A DNA stretch of 64,000 nucleotides from Bacteroidetes bacterium 46-16 (lineage in GTDB: Bacteria; Bacteroidota; Bacteroidia; Chitinophagales; Chitinophagaceae). Both the position numbers and the translations under genes were made by a program. Positions 33,725-42,489 of this stretch are shown here, piece after piece. The stretch spans positions 177,009 to 241,008 of the forward strand of contig MKUN01000041.1 of NCBI GenBank assembly GCA_001897835.1, in the 5' to 3' direction. Each line of letters opens with the position of its first letter. Positions within the stretch are counted from its first letter, which is position 1. Under the pieces are notes generated by a model. It had not been told where the DNA came from, did no database searches, and worked only from the letters and a program-made list of their open reading frames with translations.

Positions 33725-33753
33725 GTTCGACAATTCCCCGCCCGGTTCCACCA
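33725..33753 (+). other. tRNA/tmRNA-like 3' end, probable attR
   Basis: GTTCGACAATTCCCCGCC then CGGTTCC and ACCA: a T-loop-like GTTCGA, C-rich stem and acceptor strand ending in CCA, but no tRNA body upstream and no matching T-stem 5' arm. This is what remains at one end of an element inserted in the 3' end of a tRNA or tmRNA gene. A terminator for the lost gene follows at once. Confidence 0.5.
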
Positions 33754-33754
33754 G

Positions 33755-33789
33755 AAAAAAGCTTTACTTATCACAGTAAGGCTTTTTTT
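33755..33789 (+). terminator. orphan terminator behind CCA end
   Basis: AAAAAAGC(T)TTACT pairs with AGTAA(G)GCTTTTTTT around TATCAC. It has no gene of its own between the RES terminator and here, and so fits the original tRNA/tmRNA. Confidence 0.8.
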
Positions 33790-33854
33790 ATTTCCTTACC
33801 CAAGATATTTATATTTATTTTCGTCCTATAGTATGCGTATCTAAATCTGAGCAT

Positions 33855-35194
33855 ATGAGATCCTATTTTACTGCTATAGCATTTTTATTGATACCCTTAT
33901 TCTGCCAAGCCCAATATATATGGCACGAACTACCTAATGCTCCACACAGTCATCGTCATGACGATATGTTTTTTCTGAACCCACAAAAAGGCTGGGTGAC
34001 CAATCCTTACTATAATTACCAAAATCCTAACCAATTCGGACAGGTATGGACCACCAATGATGGCGGAACTACATGGACAAAAATATTCGATTCATCCACC
34101 ACATTCATCAGGTGCGTAGGTTTTACCGATACGCAGCACGGCTGGTTTGGGAATCTCGAAGGGCTTCCATATACTCCCGATACAAACTTCTTATACGAAA
34201 CGGCAGATGGGGGACACACATGGTCACCCGTTACTCATTATACCGGTTTTAAACCATCAGGTATATGTGGCATTTCTGTAGTCACTGATTCTGTAGTATA
34301 TGCTTATGGAAGATATGATGGACCGGCATGTTTTATGAAAACAACCGACCAGGGAAATTCATGGGTATCGACAGACATGAACTCATATGCACATGGCCTT
34401 GTAGACGGGTGGTTTTTCAGTAAAGATACCGGTATTGTAGTGGGCAATGTTGGCTCGCCCAGTAAAACATTAATACTTTCTACCTACGACGGTGGCGATA
34501 GCTGGCAAGTAAGGCATACAGGCAATGTTAACTACGAAGGAGCTGGAAGATCACTTTCCCTTCCCGAAATGTAGGCTATGTATCAATTGAAAGTGGCAAC
34601 AACGCACAGCATATACTTAAAACTACTGATGGCGGCATTACATGGAACAGGCTGCTTATTACTAATAATTATTACAACGTTGAAGGTATTGGGTTTATTA
34701 ATGATAGCGTAGGATGGGTAGGCGGTGACGAGAACAACCCCTTTGCATTTAAAACAGTCGATGGTGGTCTTACCTGGACAAACGATTCAACATTAAGTGT
34801 GCCAACGCCCCCATATACAGATATGTATCATGGTTCAGACATCAACAGGTTCAGAAGGTTTGGAGATACACTAATGTACGCATGTGGTAATACTGTTTAT
34901 AAATTAGGGAATGGCAATACCACTGTGAAAAATATTGAAAGAGGGAAAAGCGATGTTGACTTATTTCCAAACCCTGTGAACAGTGGCGAAGGAATATTTA
35001 TCAAAACAAAAGCTGCCTTCAATTCTATATCTGTTGAAATCAGGGACATAACCGGCCGGCGTATTTACAACGAGATATTGACAAGCCGGTCCACACTTTA
35101 CAGAATGAGTGGCTTTTTAAAGAAAGGTGTCTATTTCCTTTCCATAAAGGCACAAGATGATAATATTGTGGTTAAAACATTGGAAGTGGATTAA
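33855..35194 (+). pseudogene. frameshifted BNR-repeat protein with type IX tail
   Basis: A signal peptide (FTAIAFLLIPLFCQAQ) starts an open frame that stops at 34574. From about 34543 the coding continues one frame over (WKITFPSRNVGYVSIES) to a stop at 35194, with a type IX C-terminal sorting domain (VDLFPNPVNSGEGIF ... KGVYFLSIKAQDD). Both parts share the Ycf48/BNR-like repeat 'TTDGGxTW'. One missing base near 34543 explains it; joined length is about 446 aa. Sequencing error or a genuine lesion are both possible. Confidence 0.75.
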
Positions 35195-35236
35195 GAGATT
35201 TAAAAATCTTTGTGTCGGCGGTTAGGTCCCACAGCA

Positions 35237-35285
35237 TAAGCGCGTAGTACGGACTGGATATGTCTGTGTTCCGCGCTTAATTTTT
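35237..35285 (+). terminator. long nested hairpin, terminator-like
   Basis: TAAGCGCG (35237-35244) pairs with CGCGCTTA (35272-35279), and inside it ACGGAC pairs with GTCTGT; ATTTTTCC follows. Larger than the other terminators in the window. Confidence 0.6.
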
Positions 35286-35328
35286 CCTCCATATCCAAAC
35301 ATTGCCATTTGCAGCATACTTTTGCAAT

Positions 35329-35796
35329 ATGAGCCTTAGTCAACAATTAGCCAGGCAGGTAAGAGAATTTCATCACGGCGGCAACAGTACCGGTGTGAAC
35401 CTTAAAGACAGCCTTAATGGCATAGACTGGAAGAAGGCAACCACACAGGTACACTCTTTCAATACCATTGCAACTCTTACTTTCCATATCAACTATTATA
35501 TAAGCGCAGTACTTAAGGTATTACAGGGTGGCTCCCTTGACGCACATGATAAATACAGCTACGACCTGCCCCCCGTACAGTCGCAGGAAAACTGGAATGA
35601 TTTGCTGGCCAAAGTTTGGACAGACGCAGCCGAATTTGCCACACTGGTGGAGCAAATGCCCGAAAGCAAATTATGGGAAGATTTTGCAGGGGGTAAATAC
35701 GGTAGCTATTACCGCAATATACAAGGCGTCATTGAGCATGGCCACTACCACCTGGGGCAGATCGTACTGATCAAAAAGCTATTGGCGGAGCAATAG
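35329..35796 (+). CDS. DinB-like four-helix protein
   Basis: 155 aa from the ATG at 35329 (MSLSQQLARQVREFHHGG). Four-helix bundle with the DinB/YfiT His pattern: HFN-like start (TLTFHINYYISAVL) and a late HGHYHLGQIVLIKKLL. The canonical DinB metal His of helix 1 is HH at residues 15-16. A TACTTTTG box at 35317-35324 is only 4 bases before the ATG, so the transcript may be nearly leaderless. A TTG at 35302 is upstream of this promoter and unlikely as start. Typical DinB proteins are thiol- or metal-dependent enzymes of unknown substrate. Confidence 0.85.
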   Translation: MSLSQQLARQVREFHHGGNSTGVNLKDSLNGIDWKKATTQVHSFNTIATLTFHINYYISAVLKVLQGGSLDAHDKYSYDLPPVQSQENWNDLLAKVWTDAAEFATLVEQMPESKLWEDFAGGKYGSYYRNIQGVIEHGHYHLGQIVLIKKLLAEQ

Positions 35797-35801
35797 CAGG
35801 C

Positions 35802-37118
35802 TCAGTCACCGGCTTCCGAAGGAGCAAAAGTACGGCCCCTGACCTTCCTGAATATATACTCCACAGCGAAGGCTCCCGCAAAAGCGATGATATTTGCATA
35901 GAATGCACTCCGCTCATTCAGCCACTGGTAGCGCATAAGGGCTGCAAATACGCTTAACAGCAGAATGATATTAAAAAGGATGAGGAACTTGTTGCCCCCA
36001 TATTCTTTCCGGATTTGCAGATGGGCGAACAATACGAACACATAAATAACCGTAAATACCGTACTGGTAATGGACGCAATAGCATCGAGATCGAAGAACA
36101 GGGCAAAGAACAGGCCCAATGCCGCAGTGATATACAGCCCTTCAGTAGATTTGAACCATGTCTTTCTCTCGAAAAAGTCGGGCAGCTCTCCATCCTTTGC
36201 CAGCGAATAGGCAATATTTGCCCCTCCGAATATAGTTGCATTAAGCGCAGAGGAGATAGAGAACAAAGCACCGATCGAGATCAGCAGGAAACCGAATTTG
36301 CCCAGGAAGGGCCGCGATGTCACTGCCAGTGCATTTTCTTTGGCCCTGATGATCTCAGGCAGCGGCAGGTTGCCAATGGTGACCACCGCGATAAGCACAT
36401 ACACGGCCATTACAAAGAGTATACTGATCAGTATGGCACGGGGCACATTGCGCGCCGGATCCCTGATATTCTCCGACGTATTGGTGATAAGCCCAAAGCC
36501 CATGTAAGAAAGGAAAAGTATGACGGAACCATTAAGCACACCCATCGACCGAGGGCCGTCAAGTTTGGGCATTAATGCTGTCCCTTTGATCGTAAAAAAT
36601 CCCCCGATAATAAAGAGCATCAGTATGCTTAATTTAATGAGCACAATATAAAACTCTGCTTTGCCCACAGCCTTACTGCCAAAAAAATTGAGCGCGACAA
36701 AGAACAGGATAAGGATCGCCTCGGTATAACCTGTGGTGTATGCCGTACTATTGATATGTACCAGCGGCAGGAAATAACCGGCAAAACCTTTTACGAACAG
36801 GGAAATGGAAATAACATAAGTAAGCCACATCAAAAAGCTGAGCACACCTGTAATGAGCTTATCCCCAAAGGCTTTCAGGATGAAGGCAATAGGCCCTGCA
36901 TTGGAAATGATCTTTTTTCCAAGGGTGGCATAAGAATAAGCAACTGCTAATGCAAAGACACCCGAAAGCAGGAAGGCTTCCGGAAGACCTTTACCTGCAA
37001 CCTTAGCGCCAAGTCCGAATATGGAAAATATACTGGCACCGATCATAGTGCCTACTGCCATAGACACTACTTCTATTAAACTGAGTTTCTTGCTGTGTGT
37101 ACTGCTTTTGTTATCCAT
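35802..37118 (-). CDS. APC-family amino-acid permease
   Basis: 438 aa, about twelve membrane helices, family-normal length. N-terminal SLIEVVSMAVGTMIGASIFSIFGLG is the unwound helix-1 GTMIGxGIF-type substrate motif of APC transporters; SYMGFGLITNTSENIRDPARNVPRA is the conserved helix-6/loop motif. Inner-membrane importer or exchanger of amino acids; substrate not predicted. Convergent with DinB, 5 bases apart, no terminator between. Confidence 0.9.
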   Translation of the reverse strand: MDNKSSTHSKKLSLIEVVSMAVGTMIGASIFSIFGLGAKVAGKGLPEAFLLSGVFALAVAYSYATLGKKIISNAGPIAFILKAFGDKLITGVLSFLMWLTYVISISLFVKGFAGYFLPLVHINSTAYTTGYTEAILILFFVALNFFGSKAVGKAEFYIVLIKLSILMLFIIGGFFTIKGTALMPKLDGPRSMGVLNGSVILFLSYMGFGLITNTSENIRDPARNVPRAILISILFVMAVYVLIAVVTIGNLPLPEIIRAKENALAVTSRPFLGKFGFLLISIGALFSISSALNATIFGGANIAYSLAKDGELPDFFERKTWFKSTEGLYITAALGLFFALFFDLDAIASITSTVFTVIYVFVLFAHLQIRKEYGGNKFLILFNIILLLSVFAALMRYQWLNERSAFYANIIAFAGAFAVEYIFRKVRGRTFAPSEAGD

Positions 37119-37288
37119 AAGCTATGCATCAAAAAGACCGAAAGGGGGTGTACAGGCAGGAATACCTGTTAGATGCGTGGCATAATTACCCAACAAATGT
37201 TGGCTTTATGTTTTATAAAAACAAAAAATGCAGTGACAAATAAGGACTCCTTGTTCTTATATGTTGTCACTGAATTGGTTAGCACAGG

Positions 37289-37720
37289 CTAATCAATAAC
37301 GATAAGGGGCAAATTTGTGTCTTTATCTATTCTTCGCTGCAGGTATGAGGGCGATACTTCCAATATTACCTCCAGGGTTGGCCTGGCAGTAGCTTTTAGC
37401 AAGTGACCACCTATTGCCGAAGTATCGGAGCGACCTAATACAACATGGGCATGTATCTTAGGTTCATCGCCATACAAAGCTATGTCGCCCTGCATGGATA
37501 ATACTTCCACCTGTTCTTTTACCACAGTCTTTTTATAATCCTTTATGGAAAAATCGAAATAGCCCAATTCGGCCTCAGCGAAAGCTCCTATAGCGGTAAA
37601 ATGCCCGGCACTTATACTACGCCCACGGGCAAACTCAGTCAGCAGGTCCATCACACTATCTCCTGATTCAAACACCAGTACATATGTACCCGTACTGCCA
37701 TCCAGCAATTTTGATCTCAT
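37289..37720 (-). CDS. PPC/DUF296-domain protein
   Basis: 143 aa, the whole being one PPC (plants and prokaryotes conserved) domain: YVLVFESGDSVMDLLTEFA, ISAGHFTAIGAFAEAELGYF, LSMQGDIALYGDEPKIHAHVVLGR, GGHLLKATARPTLEVIL. The H-x-H (HAHV) and GGHL groups form the metal site. Bacterial forms are trimers of unknown function, sometimes annotated as DNA-binding although that is unproven. Confidence 0.85.
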   Translation of the reverse strand: MRSKLLDGSTGTYVLVFESGDSVMDLLTEFARGRSISAGHFTAIGAFAEAELGYFDFSIKDYKKTVVKEQVEVLSMQGDIALYGDEPKIHAHVVLGRSDTSAIGGHLLKATARPTLEVILEVSPSYLQRRIDKDTNLPLIVID

Positions 37721-37809
37721 GGTCTATGCTTTTCTCTATAAAACATAAATATCAGACCATAAAAAAAGGCCACATATACGCAGCCTCTTGATTATTCAAC
37801 CGAACAGCA

Positions 37810-38202
37810 TCACATCCACTCAACGGCAAATTCATAGAAATCGTGCCTCAAGTCATTCACTGCTTTTTCCTCGGCCAGGTAAGCCTGGTGCAGCGAGTTG
37901 TGCCTTGCAAGTAAAGTGGCATCAATATAACCTGCAGGTGAGTGTTGCAATTCATTGCTCGTGCTGGCGATATTTAGCTTAATGTCATGTACCAGCCTGT
38001 CGATATTATCCTGCTGCACCGTGAACTGGTTCTCATAATGTTCTACTTTATGCAGCATTTCATGCTCCGTATTTTTACCAGCTATCTCAGTAAGCCTTTC
38101 TTTAAGGATGGCTACTTCCTGCTTATAAAAATCGAGTGCCCTTAACCAATCGCTATGCGCATTGCTCATGTGGCTGATGCTTATCTTTTTCATATTGTCC
38201 AT
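37810..38202 (-). CDS. hypothetical coiled-coil protein
   Basis: 130 aa, cytoplasmic, almost wholly helical with heptads (LDFYKQEVAILKERLTEIA, HEMLHKVEHYENQFTVQQDNIDRLVHDIK, AYLAEEKAVNDLRHDFYEFAVEW). Seven or more His. Start: ATG at 38202, with another 3 codons later (MKK). 84 bases downstream of mlaE on the same strand. No family recognised. Confidence 0.7.
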   Translation of the reverse strand: MDNMKKISISHMSNAHSDWLRALDFYKQEVAILKERLTEIAGKNTEHEMLHKVEHYENQFTVQQDNIDRLVHDIKLNIASTSNELQHSPAGYIDATLLARHNSLHQAYLAEEKAVNDLRHDFYEFAVEWM

Positions 38203-38286
38203 TTACAGGCAAAGATAAGACGCTGTATTCTGCCCGGGATGACCGGCATCAGCGATATTGATGACATTGGTCTTATTTCGTGATCG

Positions 38287-39030
38287 TCACAGCAGCAATA
38301 CAGACAAACCATAGTCGGCCACCAGTATCAGGATGCAGCTTACCACTACCGATGTGGTAGATGCACGGCCGATCTCCAATGCCCCACCCTGTACATAATA
38401 ACCATAATAAGCAGGCACTACAGAGATAATGAAGGCAAAGGTAAAGGACTTGGCCATGGCAAAGAAAAGGTTATAAGGCAGGAAGCCTTGTGTAAGGCCC
38501 TGGTAAAACTGCTCGCGGGTAAGGATGCTGGAGAACATACCCGCCACATAGCCACCCCAGATGCTTACGGCAATAGAAAGGACGATAAGGCAAGGCACCA
38601 TAAACAAAGCAGCTATGATCTTGGGCAGCACCAGGTAAGTGCGGGTATTGATACCCATTATTTCCAGTGCATCTATCTGTTCGCTTACACGCATGTTGCC
38701 CAGTTCTGATGCTATCTTGGAGCCCACCACCCCTGCCAGTACGATACAGATAACGGTAGGCGACAGTTCGAGGATCGTGGAATCGCGCACGATACCAGCC
38801 ACCACCGGCTTGGGTACCAGCGGACTTATCAGCTGGTAAGCAGTCTGTACGGTAAGTACCATACCCAAAAAAACGGAGATGATAAGCACGATAGGCAGCG
38901 AACGAATACCTATGTCGTTGCACTGTTCCATAAACTCGATCCAATACACCTTAAAATTCTCCGGCTTAGCTATTGACCCTTTTAACATGAGGGTAAGCCT
39001 GCCCATGTGCTCAAAAAACTGCTTAAACAT
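38287..39030 (-). CDS. mlaE: MlaE-type lipid ABC permease
   Basis: 247 aa with five membrane helices: NDIGIRSLPIVLIISVFLGMVLTVQTAYQL (the Mla/DUF140 signature), STILELSPTVICIVLAGVVGSKIASELG, MRVSEQIDALEIMG and others. It moves phospholipids between membranes together with the ATPase MlaF and an MCE protein. Here neither MlaF nor MlaD is next to it, so the partners are elsewhere. 118 bases after secDF on the same strand behind a terminator. Confidence 0.9.
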   Translation of the reverse strand: MFKQFFEHMGRLTLMLKGSIAKPENFKVYWIEFMEQCNDIGIRSLPIVLIISVFLGMVLTVQTAYQLISPLVPKPVVAGIVRDSTILELSPTVICIVLAGVVGSKIASELGNMRVSEQIDALEIMGINTRTYLVLPKIIAALFMVPCLIVLSIAVSIWGGYVAGMFSSILTREQFYQGLTQGFLPYNLFFAMAKSFTFAFIISVVPAYYGYYVQGGALEIGRASTTSVVVSCILILVADYGLSVLLL

Positions 39031-39098
39031 GAATACAAATGTAATGATTATGCTGATTGCAGGTTATTCATTAACAATACCCTATGGCACATAAAAAA

Positions 39099-39127
39099 AC
39101 CGTTCCGCACAAAAAGGCGGAACGGTA
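39099..39127 (-). terminator. intrinsic terminator of secDF
   Basis: ACCGTTCCGC/GCGGAACGGT with an 8-base loop; on the minus strand it is followed by TTTTTTTATG, 22 bases after the secDF stop. Confidence 0.9.
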
Positions 39128-39148
39128 ATATGTTTTGTCTTTGGGGCC

Positions 39149-42100
39149 TTAGGCCAGTTTTTTCAACTCTTCGATACGTGCTTCACGGTCCACTTCCTGC
39201 TGCAGCTTGTCTTTCTTGTCCATATCCACCAGGATAGGAGCTGCCACGAAGATAGAAGAATAAGTACCGGTGATCACACCTATCAGCATAGCGAACGCGA
39301 AACCACGGGTCACCTCACCACCAAACAGGAAGAGAATGAGGATGGTCAGGAATACGCAAAGCGATGTCATAATGGTACGGCTCAGCGTATCATTGATCGC
39401 ACGGTTGATGATGCTGGTCTTGCTTTCCTTCGGCGACTTGCGGAAGTATTCACGGATACGGTCGAATACGATAACGGTATCATTCATCGAGAAGCCTATC
39501 ACCGTAAGTACCGCAGCAATGAAGTGCTGGTCGATCTCAAGGGCGAAAGGTACTATGCCACGGAAGAACGAGAATACAGCAAGCGTTACGCAAACGTCGT
39601 GCAAAAGGGCCAGTATCGTACCCAGTGAATATTGCCATTTACGGAAACGAAGCAGTATGTAGAATGATATAGCGATGAGCGAAAGTATGGTTGCCCATTT
39701 GGCACCGGCCACCAGGTCATCCGATATGGTAGGCAGTACCGTTTGTGAGCTTTGCAGGTATTTGCTGCTAAATGCTTCAAAGGTCGTACCATCGGGCAGC
39801 AGGTGTGCCTGGGTAAGGCCTTCAAGCAAGCGCTCCTGTACTTTATGCTCTACACCTTGTCCCGGTTCTTTTATCAGGTATGATGTGGTAATGTTAAGCT
39901 GGTTATCTGTGCCTATCGTTTTTACAACAGGATATTCTCCGAAGTAAGGCTTCAGTTTTTCACGCACTTCAGATACCTGGTGCGGCTGATCGAACTTAAT
40001 GGTATAGCTGCGGCCACCTGCAAATTCAACACCATAATCGAAACCATGGAAGAACGATGCGATACCCATTATCAATACCACAACCGAGATCACATATGCA
40101 TATTTGCGCGCTTCCACAAATTTGAAATGCGCTTTACGGAATATCGATTTTGACAGGCTTGTGAAATATTTAAAATGGCGTTCACGCTTGGTATAGATAT
40201 CTGTTATCAGGCGCGATACCAGGATACCGCAGAACAATGACAGGAGGATACCTATTATCTGTGTAGTGGCAAAACCAAGCACAGGGCCAAGACCGAATAT
40301 GAACAGGATGATGGCCGTGATCAATGTGGTAACATGCCCATCGAGCACCGGTGAATACGACCGCTTATAGCCATCCGTCACCGCCTGCGCATAACTCTTG
40401 CCGGCGGTCAGTTCCTCCTTGATACGCTCAAAGATGATCACGTTCGTATCCACGGCCATACCAATGGTAAGCACCAGGCCTGCTATACCCGGCATGGTAA
40501 GTGTGGCATGAAGCGCCGAGAGAATACCAACAGTAAACAGCAGGTTGAGAATAAGTGAAATATCAGCTACTATACCGCCTGTATTATAATATACAAGCAT
40601 CAGCAGGAATATCACGAGGAATGATACGCCAAGGGATATCATACCCGACTTAATGGATTCCGCACCCAGTGTAGGACCAACCACCTGCTCCTGCACAATG
40701 TGTGCCGGGGCGGGCAGTTTACCCGATTTAAGAATATTGGCAAGGTCATTAGCCTCTTCGGCCGTAAAGTGACCGCTGATAGAGGTATTACCATTCGGTA
40801 TCTCGCCATTAACCACAGGGCATGAATAAACCCGGTCATCGAGCACTACCGCAACATAATGGCCCACATTCTCTCCGGTCATTTTCTTCCATATACGTGC
40901 ACCCGTTATATCCATCTTCATCGATACTTCGGGCTGGCCGTTCAGCGGGTTATAGTCCATACGGGCATCCGTTACATGGTCGCCTTCCAGCTTCGATTCG
41001 GTTTCACCAGGGATCGTTTTGATCGCATACAGGTAAAGCGGAGCATTAGGATTATGACGCTCCTTCTTCTCTTCCGCACCATATACAAAACGTACATTGT
41101 TGGGGAACTTATTCCTTACCACATCCAGGTGCAGGTACCTGTTGAGTTTAGCTGTATCTTTTTTAGGTATGATACCCACTACAGGGCCTTCGTTCAACTG
41201 GCCGTCGCGGGCTGCGTTGGGATACCAAACTGTATAGAGGGGGTTCTTCTTCTTCATCTCTGCCTCTTTCATAGCAGTAGAATCAGCACCCTTTGCATTT
41301 GTTTTCTCAGCAGTTTTTGCTGCGCCTTTATCATCACCCAGCAGGGCCGAAAGGCTTCCTGTGTCAGCAGCATTGGCACTTGCAATTTTAGCAGTATCTG
41401 TACCTGTGCTGCTTGCAGTTTGGGCCGTATCGCTACCGGTAGAGTCTTCGCCGGTACCTGAAAGATAAGCGGCCAATGCAGTATTGGCAGCATCCAGCGC
41501 AGGGTATATATCCTGGTTGCTGTATGTTTCGAAGAATTGCAGCTTGGCTGTAGATTGCAGGTAAGCGCGTACACGTTCAGGATTGCGCACACCGGCCAGT
41601 TCCACGGTTATGATCCCCTTATTTTCGTCAAGGTTCACATTAGGGCTGGCTACACCGAACTTATCGATACGGGTAAGCAGTACATTATAAGTACGCTTGA
41701 TGGCATCTTTTGCTTCCTTATTTATCTTGGCCAGTACCTGGTCGTTATTCGAGTTGAGTGTTATCTCTTTTTCAGAAGGTTTGGTGAACAGGTAAGCGAG
41801 CTTTGCATTGGGATTGTCCTTTTTGAATGCTTCACCGAAAAGGGTCACAAAACTGGCCTGGCTGTTCGCCTTTGCCGTATTGGCATCGGCAATAGCTTTA
41901 TTCAGCAGTGCATCCTGGGGATTGTTCGACATAGAACGTACCAGTTCGTCAAGGCTCACTTCGAGCGTAACGTTCATACCACCCTGCAGGTCAAGACCCA
42001 GGTTCAGTTCCTGCTCTTTTGCTTCCTGGAAGTTGTACTTTTTGAGCAGCGGCACGCTGAATACGGTCTCGCCCTGCATACTATCAGTAATTGTCTGCAA

Positions 42101-42286
42101 ATGAGCTTCAACCAGGCTATCCCTTCTTTTTCCTGTGGCGGTGGGATCATCGGCTTTTGCAGCGCGCTCTGCCTTCAGCTGCATCTTCTTTTCCACACTC
42201 CGTACAATGGATGTAAAAGAGAGCTGGTATAGAGAAATGAGAATAAGTGCTGCGGTAAAAAATTTTACCAACCCTTTTAATTGCAT
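39149..42286 (-). CDS. secDF: SecD-SecF fusion, protein export
   Basis: 1045 aa, single chain as in most Bacteroidota. SecD part: first helix GLVKFFTAALILISLYQL, LNLGLDLQGGMNVTLEV (D1 motif), GMAVDTNVIIFERIKEEL (D5/D6). SecF part: GFDYGVEFAGGRSYTI and VIGFSMNDTVIVFDRIREYFRK. Residues about 260-340 hold an Ala/Thr/Ser/Lys-rich insert. Uses the proton gradient to pull exported proteins through SecYEG. Promoter -7 box TATCTTTG at 42347-42340; a terminator follows. Confidence 0.95.
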   Translation of the reverse strand: MQLKGLVKFFTAALILISLYQLSFTSIVRSVEKKMQLKAERAAKADDPTATGKRRDSLVEAHLQTITDSMQGETVFSVPLLKKYNFQEAKEQELNLGLDLQGGMNVTLEVSLDELVRSMSNNPQDALLNKAIADANTAKANSQASFVTLFGEAFKKDNPNAKLAYLFTKPSEKEITLNSNNDQVLAKINKEAKDAIKRTYNVLLTRIDKFGVASPNVNLDENKGIITVELAGVRNPERVRAYLQSTAKLQFFETYSNQDIYPALDAANTALAAYLSGTGEDSTGSDTAQTASSTGTDTAKIASANAADTGSLSALLGDDKGAAKTAEKTNAKGADSTAMKEAEMKKKNPLYTVWYPNAARDGQLNEGPVVGIIPKKDTAKLNRYLHLDVVRNKFPNNVRFVYGAEEKKERHNPNAPLYLYAIKTIPGETESKLEGDHVTDARMDYNPLNGQPEVSMKMDITGARIWKKMTGENVGHYVAVVLDDRVYSCPVVNGEIPNGNTSISGHFTAEEANDLANILKSGKLPAPAHIVQEQVVGPTLGAESIKSGMISLGVSFLVIFLLMLVYYNTGGIVADISLILNLLFTVGILSALHATLTMPGIAGLVLTIGMAVDTNVIIFERIKEELTAGKSYAQAVTDGYKRSYSPVLDGHVTTLITAIILFIFGLGPVLGFATTQIIGILLSLFCGILVSRLITDIYTKRERHFKYFTSLSKSIFRKAHFKFVEARKYAYVISVVVLIMGIASFFHGFDYGVEFAGGRSYTIKFDQPHQVSEVREKLKPYFGEYPVVKTIGTDNQLNITTSYLIKEPGQGVEHKVQERLLEGLTQAHLLPDGTTFEAFSSKYLQSSQTVLPTISDDLVAGAKWATILSLIAISFYILLRFRKWQYSLGTILALLHDVCVTLAVFSFFRGIVPFALEIDQHFIAAVLTVIGFSMNDTVIVFDRIREYFRKSPKESKTSIINRAINDTLSRTIMTSLCVFLTILILFLFGGEVTRGFAFAMLIGVITGTYSSIFVAAPILVDMDKKDKLQQEVDREARIEELKKLA

Positions 42287-42339
42287 AGGTGTCTGTTAAA
42301 TTAAACTATTATTTAATCCTTTAAAAAATAAGAGGTGGG

Positions 42340-42347
42340 CAAAGATA
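42340..42347 (-). promoter_or_regulatory. -7 box upstream of secDF
   Basis: TATCTTTG read on minus, 54 bases before the ATG. A weak -33 (TTTA) lies about 20 bases further up. Confidence 0.5.
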
Positions 42348-42489
42348 GGATTTAATATAAAAAAATAAAGTTTCGGAACAGGAATAAGGAGTTTTTAGGA
42401 AAAAAAAGAATTTTAGCCAGTTTCTAGCATTATTTTAACGAATGTCGTATTTTTACGAAACTCAATATCTATCAAAAACATATAATAGC

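Noticed and set aside
36015-36575. 186-aa plus-strand ORF inside the APC permease
   Set aside because: Antisense shadow; composition (Gln/Arg/His-rich) is what the reverse of membrane codons gives.
38471-38944. 157-aa frame overlapping mlaE on the same strand
   Set aside because: Out-of-frame shadow rich in Arg/Tyr/Gly; mlaE is intact in its own frame.
41537-42232. 231-aa plus-strand ORF antisense to secDF
   Set aside because: Shadow of a strongly conserved gene.
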